Positions 17,012 to 26,195 of a DNA stretch of 64,000 nt are shown one piece after another; the stretch's first letter is position 1, and every line of letters begins with the position of its first letter. The notes under the pieces are model-generated. The model worked only from the letters and a program-made list of their open reading frames with translations, was not told the origin of the DNA and made no database searches. The DNA lies in NCBI GenBank assembly GCA_965228575.1, contig CBDDHW010000016.1:124001-188000 (forward strand). The letters are read 5' to 3'. The translations under genes and the position numbers were made by a program. Origin of the DNA: UBA11612 sp965228575. GTDB taxonomy: Bacteria > Pseudomonadota > Alphaproteobacteria > Rhodospirillales > Rhodospirillaceae.

Positions 17012-18484
17012 CTAAGCGGCCTCGGACTGAGGTGTAGATTTAATCTTGTCGGGCTCCACCTGTGTCTTCGCGGCCTTTTTTTCGATCTTTTTGTCTTGAT
17101 CGCCTGTTGATGCAGTCATCGGCGGAAAGGTCAGCCTCACACGCAGACCCGGCACATTGTCTTCAAGAGAAAGTTTTAGATTATGGGATTTCGCGACGGC
17201 CGCAACCAAGCTTAGACCGAGTCCGCTCCCTGGCGACGTTCTGCTCTGCTCCATACGGAACAACCGTTCGAGAACTTTATCCTTGTACTCGTCGGGAATT
17301 CCGGCCCCGGTGTCCGCAACAACAAACACGGGGCACTCCTTCTCAAGGGTAAGAGTTGCCGAAACGGACCCCTCATCCGTGTACTTAACCGCGTTATCGA
17401 CCAAGTTCGCAAAAGCCTGCGCAATGAGGTTTGGATCACCTCGCGTCGTCAGATCCGGGTCGAACCGGGTCACGAATTTCACACCCTTGTCTTCCGCGAG
17501 CGGACCATAAAGATCCGCCACGTCGGTGGCGATGGCATGTAAATTCACTTCAACAAAACCACTTTGGGAACCAGCTTCAGCACGAGCAACGCGCAAGAGC
17601 GCCGCAAAGGTCGCGAGCAAATTGTCAGCGTCCGCGAGCGCGTCTTCAATAACTTCGCGTTCTGACGGATTGCTCGCTTTGCGGTGTGCACTCTCTAAAC
17701 GGGACCGTAACCGTGTTAAGGGTGTTCGCAAGTCGTGAGCCACGGCTTCCGAGACTTGGCGCATCCCCTTCATAAGACGCTCGATTTGATCCAGCATTTC
17801 GTTAATGCTTGAAGCGAGTTCCCCCATCTCATCGTTACGCCTACGCACAGGCACTCGCTGCGCCAAATCTCCCGACATAATACGGCGGCAAGTCTTGTTG
17901 ATGGATTCGATGCGCCTCATCACGCTGCGGCTAAAAACAAACCCCCCGAGAATTCCAAGAGCGAGTGTAAAAGCGAGCCCAATGTTAAGCGACCCGAGTA
18001 ATAGCGCACGAAAGTCTCGCGCCTCACGAACATCGCGGCCGACCAGAAGACGAACCCCGGTTTGAGGGTCGAGCAATTGCCGGGCGCGGACATCGGCCAT
18101 AGCTGGTTCTGCGCCGCGCAGGTCATTAATCGTGAAATTAATCCAGAGATCGTCGGTTTCAATCATCTGGGGCCAGTTACGTAAATTACCCGCCAACGGC
18201 GTTCCCAGAGAGTCGGTCAGCAGATAAATCCCATCTCGGCTTGCGCCGGGACTCGCCCGGCGATTGACCGCAAGAATCAGCGCTGAGAGTCCTCCGTTTC
18301 CGTAGCTCTCGCCCAGGCTCGTAATCTCGGCGTTTACCGCGGCCTCCATTTGGCGTTCCGCGAAGCCGGATGTTGTCCAGAAGACAAAGTAAAAAAGTCC
18401 GCCGACTGAGATACCAAAGACAAGCGTATATAAGAACGCAAGGCGAAACGTGAAGCTGGTAAAGATACGCACCAAGCGTTTCAT
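17012..18484 (-). CDS. HAMP sensor histidine kinase
   Basis: This 490-residue inner-membrane kinase has a first TM helix (about 12-32), a periplasmic sensor region (about 33-165), a second TM (about 168-190) and HAMP. HisKA follows, with acceptor His in AVAHDLRTPLTRLRSR, then HATPase (N box LVDNAVKYTDEG, G boxes DTGAGIPDEY and GSGLGLSL). The last 35 residues are a Lys/Glu/Asp-rich tail without a domain. It is encoded 30 bases after the response-regulator gene and is its likely partner. The sensory region has no motif I can assign, so the signal is unknown. Confidence 0.9.
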   Translation of the reverse strand: MKRLVRIFTSFTFRLAFLYTLVFGISVGGLFYFVFWTTSGFAERQMEAAVNAEITSLGESYGNGGLSALILAVNRRASPGASRDGIYLLTDSLGTPLAGNLRNWPQMIETDDLWINFTINDLRGAEPAMADVRARQLLDPQTGVRLLVGRDVREARDFRALLLGSLNIGLAFTLALGILGGFVFSRSVMRRIESINKTCRRIMSGDLAQRVPVRRRNDEMGELASSINEMLDQIERLMKGMRQVSEAVAHDLRTPLTRLRSRLESAHRKASNPSEREVIEDALADADNLLATFAALLRVARAEAGSQSGFVEVNLHAIATDVADLYGPLAEDKGVKFVTRFDPDLTTRGDPNLIAQAFANLVDNAVKYTDEGSVSATLTLEKECPVFVVADTGAGIPDEYKDKVLERLFRMEQSRTSPGSGLGLSLVAAVAKSHNLKLSLEDNVPGLRVRLTFPPMTASTGDQDKKIEKKAAKTQVEPDKIKSTPQSEAA

Positions 18485-18514
18485 TCGGTCACCGCTCTAA
18501 AGCGAGTAATGGGA

Positions 18515-19198
18515 TTAAGACCCGGAGACGGGCTCCAGTTTATACCCGGCGCCACGCACTGTCTGCAAAATCGGTTCATCAAAGGGCTTGTCGATTTTCT
18601 GACGCAAGCGGCTGATATGAACATCAATGACGTTGGTTTGCGGATCGAAGTGATATTCCCACACGTTCTCCAATAGCATCGTTCGGGTCACCACCTGTCC
18701 CGCATGGCGCATAAGATATTCTAGGAGCCTAAATTCCCGGGGGTGGAGATATACACGCTTGCCTTGGCGGATAACCTTTCGCGCCAAAAGGTCCATTTCC
18801 AGGTCACCCACCTTTAAGTAGGTATTTTCTTGCGCCGAGCCTGAGCGGCGAAGCAGCGCCTCGAGGCGCGCGAGCAACTCAGAAAAGGAAAACGGTTTAG
18901 CCAAATAATCGTCGCCGCCAGCTTTAAGGCCAGCAACACGGTCCTCGACTTCTCCAAGAGCACTCAGAAATAATACCGGGGTGGCTATGTTAGATTTGCG
19001 TACAGATTCCACGATCGACAATCCATCGGGCCCGGGCAACATACGATCAACGACCATCACGTCGTAAGATTCCGAGAGCGCAAGGAACAAACCATCTCGG
19101 CCATCGGCAGCGTGATCAACGGTATAACCGCTCTCCCGTAAGCCTTTGATAAGGTATTCAGCTGCTTCCGTATCATCTTCAATGATCAGCACGCGCAT
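18515..19198 (-). CDS. OmpR-family response regulator
   Basis: The receiver domain starts at MRVLIIEDDTEAAEYL and includes the phospho-Asp in VMVVDRMLPGPDG and the Lys in DDYLAKPFSFSELLAR. A C-terminal winged helix (about 130-225) ends GAGYKLEPVSGS. I start at the ATG at 19198, which gives the usual 227 residues. An ATG at 19279 would add 27 residues with no family counterpart, and neither has a strong ribosome-binding site. It precedes its kinase partner and is divergent from the lipoprotein gene at 19496, which could be one of its targets. Confidence 0.88.
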   Translation of the reverse strand: MRVLIIEDDTEAAEYLIKGLRESGYTVDHAADGRDGLFLALSESYDVMVVDRMLPGPDGLSIVESVRKSNIATPVLFLSALGEVEDRVAGLKAGGDDYLAKPFSFSELLARLEALLRRSGSAQENTYLKVGDLEMDLLARKVIRQGKRVYLHPREFRLLEYLMRHAGQVVTRTMLLENVWEYHFDPQTNVIDVHISRLRQKIDKPFDEPILQTVRGAGYKLEPVSGS

Positions 19199-19495
19199 CG
19201 CGATTGTTGTCCCGTCCGATTGAGGTTGGATTGCCGCGCCCTCATGGACGCTAGAAGAGTCTGCCGTCGTAAAAGTCATTATACCGAACCCGTTGAAATG
19301 CTATAAAAAAACGCGTGAAAAGATAAGGCGGTAGTGTCTCTAAATCGCGTTAACTGTCTCTTGCCGCCAGATTACAAGGCTGTCAGACGGGTTTGGGCTG
19401 ACTCTCCATTTCCCTCGGTTTTCAGCGCGTAAAGAGACTCAAGATAAACACTGAAAGCCGTTATAATACGCGGAGTTGGGAGATTCGGGGCTGAA

Positions 19496-20236
19496 ATGAC
19501 ACTTGGGAAGTTCGTCACTTCTAAGCAGCGACTATTCGTGCCGACCAGGCTCTGCGTCGTGACGGCGCTCGCCTGTGTGCTGGCTGGCTGCGGTATCATT
19601 CCCGCGGTGGTTCAAAAAACCACACAGGTTGCATTACTCCCGGTCACCACCACCGCCAATTCCCTCAGCCGCGATGCTCGCCTCATGAGCCGCGCATTTG
19701 AATATAGCGCCACGCGCGTTGGACGCGGACTAGAGGTTGGTGCGGCGAGTTTAAACAACAGTGCGCGGTCCTTGGCGTACAGCACCGAGCGCGTCGCGGT
19801 CGCTGCCCAGCAATCGACCAGCCCGCCGATCCAAATTCATACGGGTGGGACCGGTTATTACGACGCGAGCAATCAGCAGAGCAATGAGATGATCGGGCCG
19901 GACGTAACCTACGCTGAACCGCCTCAACCAGTCCCTGTGCCTCCGCCGCCGCAAGTGGACATTCTGCCGCCCTCAGTCCTCGCACAGCTCACGGAAGATC
20001 AAGCGGGCCTACAACGCGCCGCGCAATCCGAGGCGTTCAATGCGCCTGTCGGGGAAGAAATTTATTGGGAAATTGATGGCCGCACAGGGTCCGCCGTCGC
20101 GGAAAGCGAGAACTCTATAGGCGGTTTTGTCTGTCGCACCTTTTTGCAAACACTGGTTTTGGAAGATGAAAACTTGACAGAAGGCGAAGCCACCATGTGC
20201 CGCAATCATAGCGGCGTATGGACGGCTTCATTTTAG
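19496..20236 (+). CDS. Putative outer-membrane lipoprotein with 17-kDa-antigen-like tail
   Basis: The 246-residue product has a lipobox, VLAGC, at about residues 28-32, so the mature lipoprotein would start at that Cys. It has a middle region rich in Ser, Ala and Thr, a proline-rich stretch (PPQPVPVPPPPQ) and a C-terminal segment with paired cysteines (CRTFLQTLVLEDENLTEGEA, then MCRNHSGVW). That tail resembles the C-terminal domain of rickettsial-type surface antigens, where two Cys flank a Gly/Glu turn and a Trp ends the motif. Function is unknown; a role in the envelope is likely. It is followed 28 bases later by a cyclic-nucleotide-binding protein gene. Confidence 0.72.
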   Translation: MTLGKFVTSKQRLFVPTRLCVVTALACVLAGCGIIPAVVQKTTQVALLPVTTTANSLSRDARLMSRAFEYSATRVGRGLEVGAASLNNSARSLAYSTERVAVAAQQSTSPPIQIHTGGTGYYDASNQQSNEMIGPDVTYAEPPQPVPVPPPPQVDILPPSVLAQLTEDQAGLQRAAQSEAFNAPVGEEIYWEIDGRTGSAVAESENSIGGFVCRTFLQTLVLEDENLTEGEATMCRNHSGVWTASF

Positions 20237-20263
20237 AATGGCGAGCGTTCTGAAGGAGGTTAT

Positions 20264-20872
20264 ATGAGCGACTTCGGCACCGCCGCCGACCATCAACAGC
20301 CTCTAGAACAAAAAAGCGCCAACGTTCGTGGCAAACGCGGCGAAATACTCGCGCGCGTAACCTATGAAAAAGAAAAAGTTATCTTTAGGGAAGGACAAGA
20401 CGGCACAGACGCTTTTGTTCTGGAATCCGGGCGTATCGGAGTATTTAAAACAGTTGACGGCAAGAATGTCCGCTTGGCTGTATTGGAACCGGGCGCAATG
20501 TTTGGTGAGATGGCCGCTATTACCGGCGAGAGACGCGCGGCGACCACAATGGCGATCGAACCGAGCGTGGTGGTCAAAATCCCCAAGAGCACGATGCAAA
20601 GCAAGATGAATGCGTGCGACCCCTTTATCCGCGCATTGCTAAATATCCTAATCAACAACTTGCGGCGCGTGAACGAGCGTTACGTCACAACGACCAAAGC
20701 GGCGGATCAATTGCTCGGAGATCTCAAAATGGCGACCGCCGAAAAAGCCGAAGCGCAAAAAGCGAGCGCACCACCGGCTGAGGACCCGCAACCCGAGCTT
20801 GATCAGGCTGATGAAAACGCGGGTCCACGGGGTACTCATGGGGGAGCGCCCGTTAACCCGCAAGCGACCTAA
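20264..20872 (+). CDS. Stand-alone cyclic-nucleotide-binding domain protein
   Basis: This 202-residue protein contains one cNMP-binding domain (about 30-125) with the phosphate-binding cassette LEPGAMFGEMAAITGERRAATTMA, including the key Glu and Arg-Arg. A C-terminal Ala/Glu/Pro-rich tail of about 60 residues follows. Unlike Crp/Fnr regulators, it has no helix-turn-helix, so it is not a DNA-binding regulator by itself. It may sense cAMP or cGMP for a partner protein. It is co-directional with the lipoprotein gene with a strong GAAGGAGG ribosome-binding site. A class III nucleotide cyclase is encoded 3.4 kb downstream, a possible source of the ligand. Confidence 0.82.
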   Translation: MSDFGTAADHQQPLEQKSANVRGKRGEILARVTYEKEKVIFREGQDGTDAFVLESGRIGVFKTVDGKNVRLAVLEPGAMFGEMAAITGERRAATTMAIEPSVVVKIPKSTMQSKMNACDPFIRALLNILINNLRRVNERYVTTTKAADQLLGDLKMATAEKAEAQKASAPPAEDPQPELDQADENAGPRGTHGGAPVNPQAT

Positions 20873-20879
20873 ATTTTAG

Positions 20880-21497
20880 CTAAGACATTCCGGCCATAAG
20901 GAAGGTGTTTATACCGGCCGCCTTGGCGCGGTTCTCTCGAATTTGCACATAGCCCGCATCATTCCAAAGGGATGTTGCCGAGGGTTGAGTTGGGCAGGCG
21001 ATAATCGAAAAGTTGAAATCTATAAGATCGCCTTCGAGGCGCTCGACTCTGCTTTCACCTGCCTGAGCGAGATAATACATTCCGCGAGATTCAATTTTCT
21101 CTGCTTCCGCAGCTGATGCCTCGGCGTACGCCTCTGCATCGAACGGTCTGTAAATGCTAATGAGGTATGCGGCCTGTCCTTCAGGCGGCTCACGATTTTC
21201 GCCTTTTAGCGAAAATGCATGAAACACGCCACCGCCTTCTCGCAAAGGTTTCACACGCGCATACTCTGGAGAATTCCAAAATTTTGAAACATCCTCGGAC
21301 GAGGAAAATCGCGCGAGAATTATGGAATGATCGAACCACGCACCTTCCAAGAGCTCCGTCCCTCTCCCCGGGCCGCCAATGCCGACGTACGTGCCGCCAT
21401 ATTGTTTGTAAACGGCAGAAACAGCGGCCGAGTAACGACCCATTTTCTCCATATCGAGGGTATGACCGAGAAACAGCAAATATCCGGGCTGTGACAT
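20880..21497 (-). CDS. DUF1330-family protein with two tandem domains
   Basis: This 205-residue protein shows two copies of a ferredoxin-like dimeric alpha/beta-barrel domain. The first (about 5-98) has YLLFLGHTLDMEKMGRYSAA, then SIILARFSSSEDVSKFWNS, the DUF1330 hallmark pair. The second (about 108-205) has AYLISIYRPFDAEAYAEASA, then FNFSIIACPTQPSATSLWND. Usual DUF1330 proteins have one copy and dimerise, so this gene is an internal fusion. No catalytic role is known. It is convergent with the cyclic-nucleotide-binding protein gene, with only 7 bases between the stops. Confidence 0.82.
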   Translation of the reverse strand: MSQPGYLLFLGHTLDMEKMGRYSAAVSAVYKQYGGTYVGIGGPGRGTELLEGAWFDHSIILARFSSSEDVSKFWNSPEYARVKPLREGGGVFHAFSLKGENREPPEGQAAYLISIYRPFDAEAYAEASAAEAEKIESRGMYYLAQAGESRVERLEGDLIDFNFSIIACPTQPSATSLWNDAGYVQIRENRAKAAGINTFLMAGMS

Positions 21498-21744
21498 GCT
21501 CTTAAGTCCTTGGACAAATTCCTGACTTGCGATCCCAGGGGTCTAGCAGTGCGCCAGTGACAAGAAATTGTCAATAAGTGGGGCGCATGAACCGACTCAC
21601 CCCGTTGATCGATCTCAAGAACATCATAGTATGTCCACCCCTTTGCCCTTACAACGAACAGCCCTACATGGATGTCCGTGGGCACCGTGAACGCGCACTT
21701 CGCGTTACCGCCTTTTCATAGGACGAACGATAAAAAGGACAGAT

Positions 21745-22536
21745 ATGCTTTTCGCACTTCTCTCTCCGGCCAAAAAACTGGATTTCTCGCCGGCGCCCGA
21801 TTTTGCCAAAGCCACCCAACCCGCATTATTGGATGACGCCAAAGTGCTTGCCGCGCGCGCCAAAAATTACAGCCGGCGCGAGCTACAAAATCTTATGGGT
21901 ATTAGTTCAAAGCTCGCAGAGTTGAATTACGAACGTTTTCAGGCTTTCGATCCGTCCAATGCAGGCAACACCAAACCGGCGGTGTTTACGTTTGCAGGCG
22001 ACGTCTATATCGGGCTCGATGCAAAATCTCTGAAAAAACCTGACCTAACCTTCGCGCAAAAACACATCGGCATGCTGTCGGGGTTGTACGGCGTTCTTCG
22101 GCCCCTTGATGCCATTCAGCCCTACCGCTTGGAGATGGGCTCGGCCGTTAAGACGAAGCACGGCGATGATCTCTACGATTTTTGGACGGACGCACTAACA
22201 GATCATATCAATGGTGTGACGAAGAAGATGAAAGCGCCGACCATAATTAACTTAGCGTCAAACGAGTACTGGAGTGCAGTTGCCGAAGATCGGCTCGATG
22301 CACCGGTCATTCAGTGTGTGTTTAAAGAAATTAAAGACGGCAAAGCGCGGGTGCTGAGTTTCTTCGCCAAGAAAGCGCGCGGGTTGATGGCGCGCGCCAT
22401 TATCGACAATCGCTGGACCAAACCAGAGCAGCTGAAGAATTTTAAGACGGAAGGTTATAAATTCGACTCAAAGGCGTCTGACGAGAAAGCCTACGTCTTT
22501 GCTCGAAAGGCCAAACCGCCGCAGTCGGCCAAATGA
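21745..22536 (+). CDS. yaaA: YaaA (UPF0246) peroxide stress protein
   Basis: This 263-residue protein belongs to UPF0246/YaaA, which in E. coli lowers intracellular free iron during hydrogen peroxide stress and binds DNA. Landmarks are the start MLFALLSPAKKLDF, the FAGDVYIGLDAKSL segment, the YGVLRPLDAIQPYRLEMGSA block and the C-terminal PTIINLASNEYWSAV and FFAKKARGLMARAII blocks. It has a plain AAGGA ribosome-binding site. Its last four bases overlap the glycosylase gene (ATGA), so a DNA-repair/oxidative-stress operon is implied. Confidence 0.95.
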   Translation: MLFALLSPAKKLDFSPAPDFAKATQPALLDDAKVLAARAKNYSRRELQNLMGISSKLAELNYERFQAFDPSNAGNTKPAVFTFAGDVYIGLDAKSLKKPDLTFAQKHIGMLSGLYGVLRPLDAIQPYRLEMGSAVKTKHGDDLYDFWTDALTDHINGVTKKMKAPTIINLASNEYWSAVAEDRLDAPVIQCVFKEIKDGKARVLSFFAKKARGLMARAIIDNRWTKPEQLKNFKTEGYKFDSKASDEKAYVFARKAKPPQSAK

Positions 22537-23171
22537 AAACCGACGAAGAGGTTCGGCGCCAGCTAAACGTTCTGCGCCGCCGGGATAAACGCCTGTCCAA
22601 AGCCATTACTGCTGCTGGCATGCCCGGCGCGCGGATGATGAAACCAGGCTTTGCCACATTAATCCGCATCATCGTCGATCAACAGGTCTCGGTGGCGGCG
22701 GGAGCTGCGATCTGGGCAAAACTTCGCCACGCGGCTGGCGGCCAGATTTCCGCGCAACGCCTTTTGAGTCTCGGTGAAACCGGTCTAAGAGCCGCGGGTT
22801 TAAGCGGCCAGAAAACAACCTACGCCCTCGGACTCTCAGAAGCGGTTGCAGGCCGTCAACTCAACCTCTCCGCCCTGTCTCGCGCAAGCGATCAGGACGT
22901 CCGAGAAACGCTTGTAGCCTTCAAGGGAATTGGCACATGGTCCGCGGATATCTACCTGATGTTTGGATTGGGACGGCCGGATATATGGCCTGTCGGCGAT
23001 CTGGGCCTGCAGATTGGCGCACAGTGGCTGAGGGGATTGAAGGGCAGACCCTCTGAAAAAAAGATGGAAGCTCTTGCCGAACCGTGGCGCCCGTACCGAT
23101 CTAGCGCCGCTATTTTTCTGTGGCACTACTACGGTGTTGAGCGGGAGCGGCGAAAAACTGCCAAAAAATAA
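22533..23171 (+). CDS. AlkA-type DNA-3-methyladenine glycosylase
   Basis: This 212-residue HhH-GPD superfamily protein is the size of the catalytic core of AlkA/Mag1, which removes alkylated bases such as 3-methyladenine. Visible are the hairpin-helix-hairpin region (LVAFKGIGTWSADIYLMFGL), with the catalytic Asp in WSAD-to-LGDL order: GTWSADI then VGDLGLQIG. The C-terminal PSEKKMEALAEPWRPYRSSA follows, as in Mag1 relatives. It overlaps yaaA by four bases, so translation is coupled. Substrate range is inferred from the family. Confidence 0.9.
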   Translation: MKTDEEVRRQLNVLRRRDKRLSKAITAAGMPGARMMKPGFATLIRIIVDQQVSVAAGAAIWAKLRHAAGGQISAQRLLSLGETGLRAAGLSGQKTTYALGLSEAVAGRQLNLSALSRASDQDVRETLVAFKGIGTWSADIYLMFGLGRPDIWPVGDLGLQIGAQWLRGLKGRPSEKKMEALAEPWRPYRSSAAIFLWHYYGVERERRKTAKK

Positions 23172-23309
23172 GATACCCGCTCAGAGAATTGAGGAATTTC
23201 CTCATAAAACACCCTTTGCCTTTCGAGGTCCGCGCCCTATGCTCCCGGCGCATTTCCGGGCCACCTGCCCTGGGCATCTCCACGTTCCATAACCGAGGAC
23301 AAGCCAATC

Positions 23310-24098
23310 GTGACTGAAGATTCCACCGTTCAAAATGATCAGCCTGAGAATAAAGGCGCACCGCTATTTTACACGCTTCCGGAGCCATTAGTCGCGGAAG
23401 AGCATAAAGATGTGAAAATCCGACCGGAGCAGGATTTCGGCTTCGCCAGGGGGACCAATACCATTCCCATTACGGCGCCAGAATTTTCGATGGCCGCGCG
23501 GCATTACCCCATTATTTTAATTGGCGATTCCCTCGTTCCGGCCATCGCGGTCGGCCTAACCGCGGGGAAAAATTTATTCGTGAAAGAAGATGGGAGTTGG
23601 GAAGACGGTTTTTACATTCCAGCATATGTTCGTCGATACCCTTTCATTTTGCTCGGAAAAGAAACTGACGAACGCTTGCCGTTAGGAATTGATAGCGAAG
23701 CACGATCTGACCATAAAGATGCGCGCCCACTGTTTAACGATAGCGGTGAAGAAACCGATACCGTAAAAAACGCTCTGTCCTTATCTGAGCAGTTTCATCA
23801 AGCGTATCTCTATACCGCCGAATTAGCCAAGGAAGTCAACGAAGCGGGAATTGTAGAAGACCGCACCATCGAGATTGAAATGAAATCGGGAGAAACTGCC
23901 AATCTGGGTTCATTCAAAGCGGTCAACGAACAGAAGATTCGCGAATTATCAGACGAGAAGTTCCTCGATTGGCGGAAAAAAGGTTTTTTGCCCGGTCTTT
24001 ATTTCCACCTTCAATCGCTTACGACATGGCAAAACCTAATTAGCCGAGCCGCCGAACAAGGCGAAACGTTTGACGGGAAGGTTCCAGCAACGCCTTAA
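23310..24098 (+). CDS. SapC family protein
   Basis: This 262-residue cytoplasmic protein is of the SapC family (named after a Campylobacter S-layer-associated protein). It shows FARGTNTIPITAPEFSMAARHYPIILIG near residue 47, then GLTAGKNLFVKEDGSWEDGFYIPAYVRRYPFILL. SapC-like genes are widespread in alphaproteobacteria and often accompany TonB-dependent receptors, but their function is unsettled. The start is a GTG at 23310. A 13-bp dyad GAGGAA-T-TTCCTC lies 107 bases upstream, perhaps in the promoter. It stands alone between the glycosylase and the nucleotide cyclase. Confidence 0.9.
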   Translation: MTEDSTVQNDQPENKGAPLFYTLPEPLVAEEHKDVKIRPEQDFGFARGTNTIPITAPEFSMAARHYPIILIGDSLVPAIAVGLTAGKNLFVKEDGSWEDGFYIPAYVRRYPFILLGKETDERLPLGIDSEARSDHKDARPLFNDSGEETDTVKNALSLSEQFHQAYLYTAELAKEVNEAGIVEDRTIEIEMKSGETANLGSFKAVNEQKIRELSDEKFLDWRKKGFLPGLYFHLQSLTTWQNLISRAAEQGETFDGKVPATP

Positions 24099-24244
24099 GG
24101 AGTGTACCCGGCCAGCAGACGAAGCACGCGCGGTTCGCGCACGAACAAGACAACAAGACTTACGCTGCGTTAAAGTAAGAATGAATCGAGACTAAAATTA
24201 GCTACCGCGAAATAGTGCGATAGCATTCCGAATGTTGGGGGCAC

Positions 24245-25942
24245 ATGCGGGTTATCACCTACGTCGAGGTGTATGCGGCCAAAGGTGGGCAATGGGAGCT
24301 CGTCAGCCGCGGCATGGAAAAAGAGCGGGCTCTTGCCTTGGATACTGCCAGGGAGCTGAGCACAGACTCCGGTACGCCAACCGCTGTAATCGAAGAGCGC
24401 CTGGATATGGAAACGGGAGACGTCCATATCGAGGTTATTTTTCGCAGCCAGGATACGCCTTCCGATATTAAGCCACCCGCAATAGAATCAGATATCACAT
24501 CCCGCGTTTTCATGGTGGTTGTTAATGCCTTTGGCCTTGGCGCCGTCATGGCTGTTATTTCAGCGGCACTCCTGTCCTCTACACAGTCCTCCTCTAGTTT
24601 TGGCCTCATTCTTTTCATTGTCTTCGGCGTTTCCGCACTTGGTGCCGGTTTAATGTTGATGAAGCACTATGTTCCCATGAATCTCATTCTGTGGCGCCGT
24701 AAATCAGTAGACGCCCGCCAAAAAACACGGCAAGCGCTGGTGAGTAGCGCCGAGAACCCGTTTTCAGATTCACCACCCTCGTACAAGAAGGATGTCTACA
24801 AAACCAAACCTCGTCCAGCTGCTCCCCCTAAGGATGCGGAAGCCGAATTGGATCAGAAAAGTTTTCAGGTCAGCGACTCCGAACAAGAACAAGCGGAACA
24901 AATAAAGGCTCCCGAAAAAACCATCGGGGAGCAAGACGCCGATGAGAAAAACGCTGAGGTCGAAGACGGCGATACGTTAGCCGAGCACCGCGAACAACTC
25001 TCTTCATTTGCGGAAGCTGCATTCTCCAGCGTTCTTGAATCTCGCCCTGAGATACAATCGTTTGAGCGCTTTGGCGTGAATCTCTTTATTGGCGGCGCAG
25101 CCGGTGCACTCACAGAACACTTAAAATTGGATGGAAAAGCGAAACTGAGTTTGTTGCAGTCGGCCCTGGAGCGAATCGGCACCAACACGGATGCCGCAAA
25201 ATCCTTTTGTGACAGACTAGACGCCTCAGCTCAGCGCCCACGTTTTCGCACATTGATCGATGCCGGACATGCTGCAATGCTTGCCAAACTGAACGGCAGA
25301 ACATCCCGCCAGCCACCGCTTGGCGAACTCGTTGGTCAATGGGCGGAGCGAACGGCCCATTCGGCAGACGAACAAAATGTCACGTTCCTATTAACCGATA
25401 TCGTCGGCTCTACGGCGCTGACCAGTAAGCTTGGGAATTCTGGCGCTCAACGCATTGTCCGGGCTCACAATACCATCGTCCGCGCGGCTATAAACGAATA
25501 TAAGGGCGAAGAAATTAAGCATACCGGAGATGGAATGCTAACAACGTTCCCAGATCCTGCCGCAGCTATCCGCGCAGCTATAGAAATTCAGCAAGACGCA
25601 TTAGTTTACGCGCTCGACAACCCTAAAGCACCATTGGAACTTAGAGTCGGCGTTCATTCCGGGAGTGCAGGGTACGAGGACGGAGAATATTTCGGCGAAG
25701 CGGTCTCTTTGCTGGGCGGAATATGCGACGCAGCTGCGACCGGACATATTGCGTGCTCTCCTGCAGTGCAATCAAAATGCATTGGCTCTGTGTTTCAGTT
25801 TTCAGACATGGGCGAGGTAGAAATTAAGAACAGTCCGGAACCGATTCATCTGTTCAGGGTTGAATGGACACCAAAGTCCCGTGCGCCAAAAGGCGAGTTA
25901 GAGTATCGGCAAATCGGAACAAAGCCTTCAGGTCCAGAGTGA
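24245..25942 (+). CDS. Membrane-anchored class III adenylate/guanylate cyclase
   Basis: This 565-residue protein has an N-terminal soluble segment (about 1-90), two TM helices (about 95-145) and a long acidic, low-complexity linker (about 160-255). A C-terminal class III nucleotide cyclase domain (about 375-555) has the metal-binding Asp in FLLTDIVGSTAL, the second Asp region in KHTGDGMLTTFPDPAAA and a VHSGSAGYEDGEYFGEAV loop. It would make cAMP or cGMP; which one cannot be decided by eye because the purine-selecting residues need alignment. The stand-alone cyclic-nucleotide-binding protein at 20.3 kb is a nearby candidate receiver. Confidence 0.86.
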   Translation: MRVITYVEVYAAKGGQWELVSRGMEKERALALDTARELSTDSGTPTAVIEERLDMETGDVHIEVIFRSQDTPSDIKPPAIESDITSRVFMVVVNAFGLGAVMAVISAALLSSTQSSSSFGLILFIVFGVSALGAGLMLMKHYVPMNLILWRRKSVDARQKTRQALVSSAENPFSDSPPSYKKDVYKTKPRPAAPPKDAEAELDQKSFQVSDSEQEQAEQIKAPEKTIGEQDADEKNAEVEDGDTLAEHREQLSSFAEAAFSSVLESRPEIQSFERFGVNLFIGGAAGALTEHLKLDGKAKLSLLQSALERIGTNTDAAKSFCDRLDASAQRPRFRTLIDAGHAAMLAKLNGRTSRQPPLGELVGQWAERTAHSADEQNVTFLLTDIVGSTALTSKLGNSGAQRIVRAHNTIVRAAINEYKGEEIKHTGDGMLTTFPDPAAAIRAAIEIQQDALVYALDNPKAPLELRVGVHSGSAGYEDGEYFGEAVSLLGGICDAAATGHIACSPAVQSKCIGSVFQFSDMGEVEIKNSPEPIHLFRVEWTPKSRAPKGELEYRQIGTKPSGPE

Positions 25943-26195
25943 TATCCTAAGAGCGGTAAATTCAGTATCTGAGGTGGCCAGCCAGTTCATAACGGCCGAC
26001 CAGTGAGAGCGATATTTCACGCCCCCGGCAAACGGACTGAGTTGTATTTTCACTGAATACGCCTGTCCTTCAGAGCACACCACCATGAAAAATCGTTCTA
26101 TTTCAGAAAGATCGAGTGGCAAGTGAGACATCTGGGGTAGTATTCGCGCCTTGATCAGTCGATTATAATGAGAAAAATTTGAATTGGATTATCCC

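Noticed and set aside
23191..23203. Short dyad GAGGAA-T-TTCCTC before the SapC gene
   Set aside because: A 6-bp arm dyad is expected by chance at this scale; no repeat of it was seen beside related genes.
25928..26131. Minus-strand frame of 67 residues after the cyclase
   Set aside because: No ribosome-binding site, no domain, and it overlaps the 3' end of the cyclase gene.
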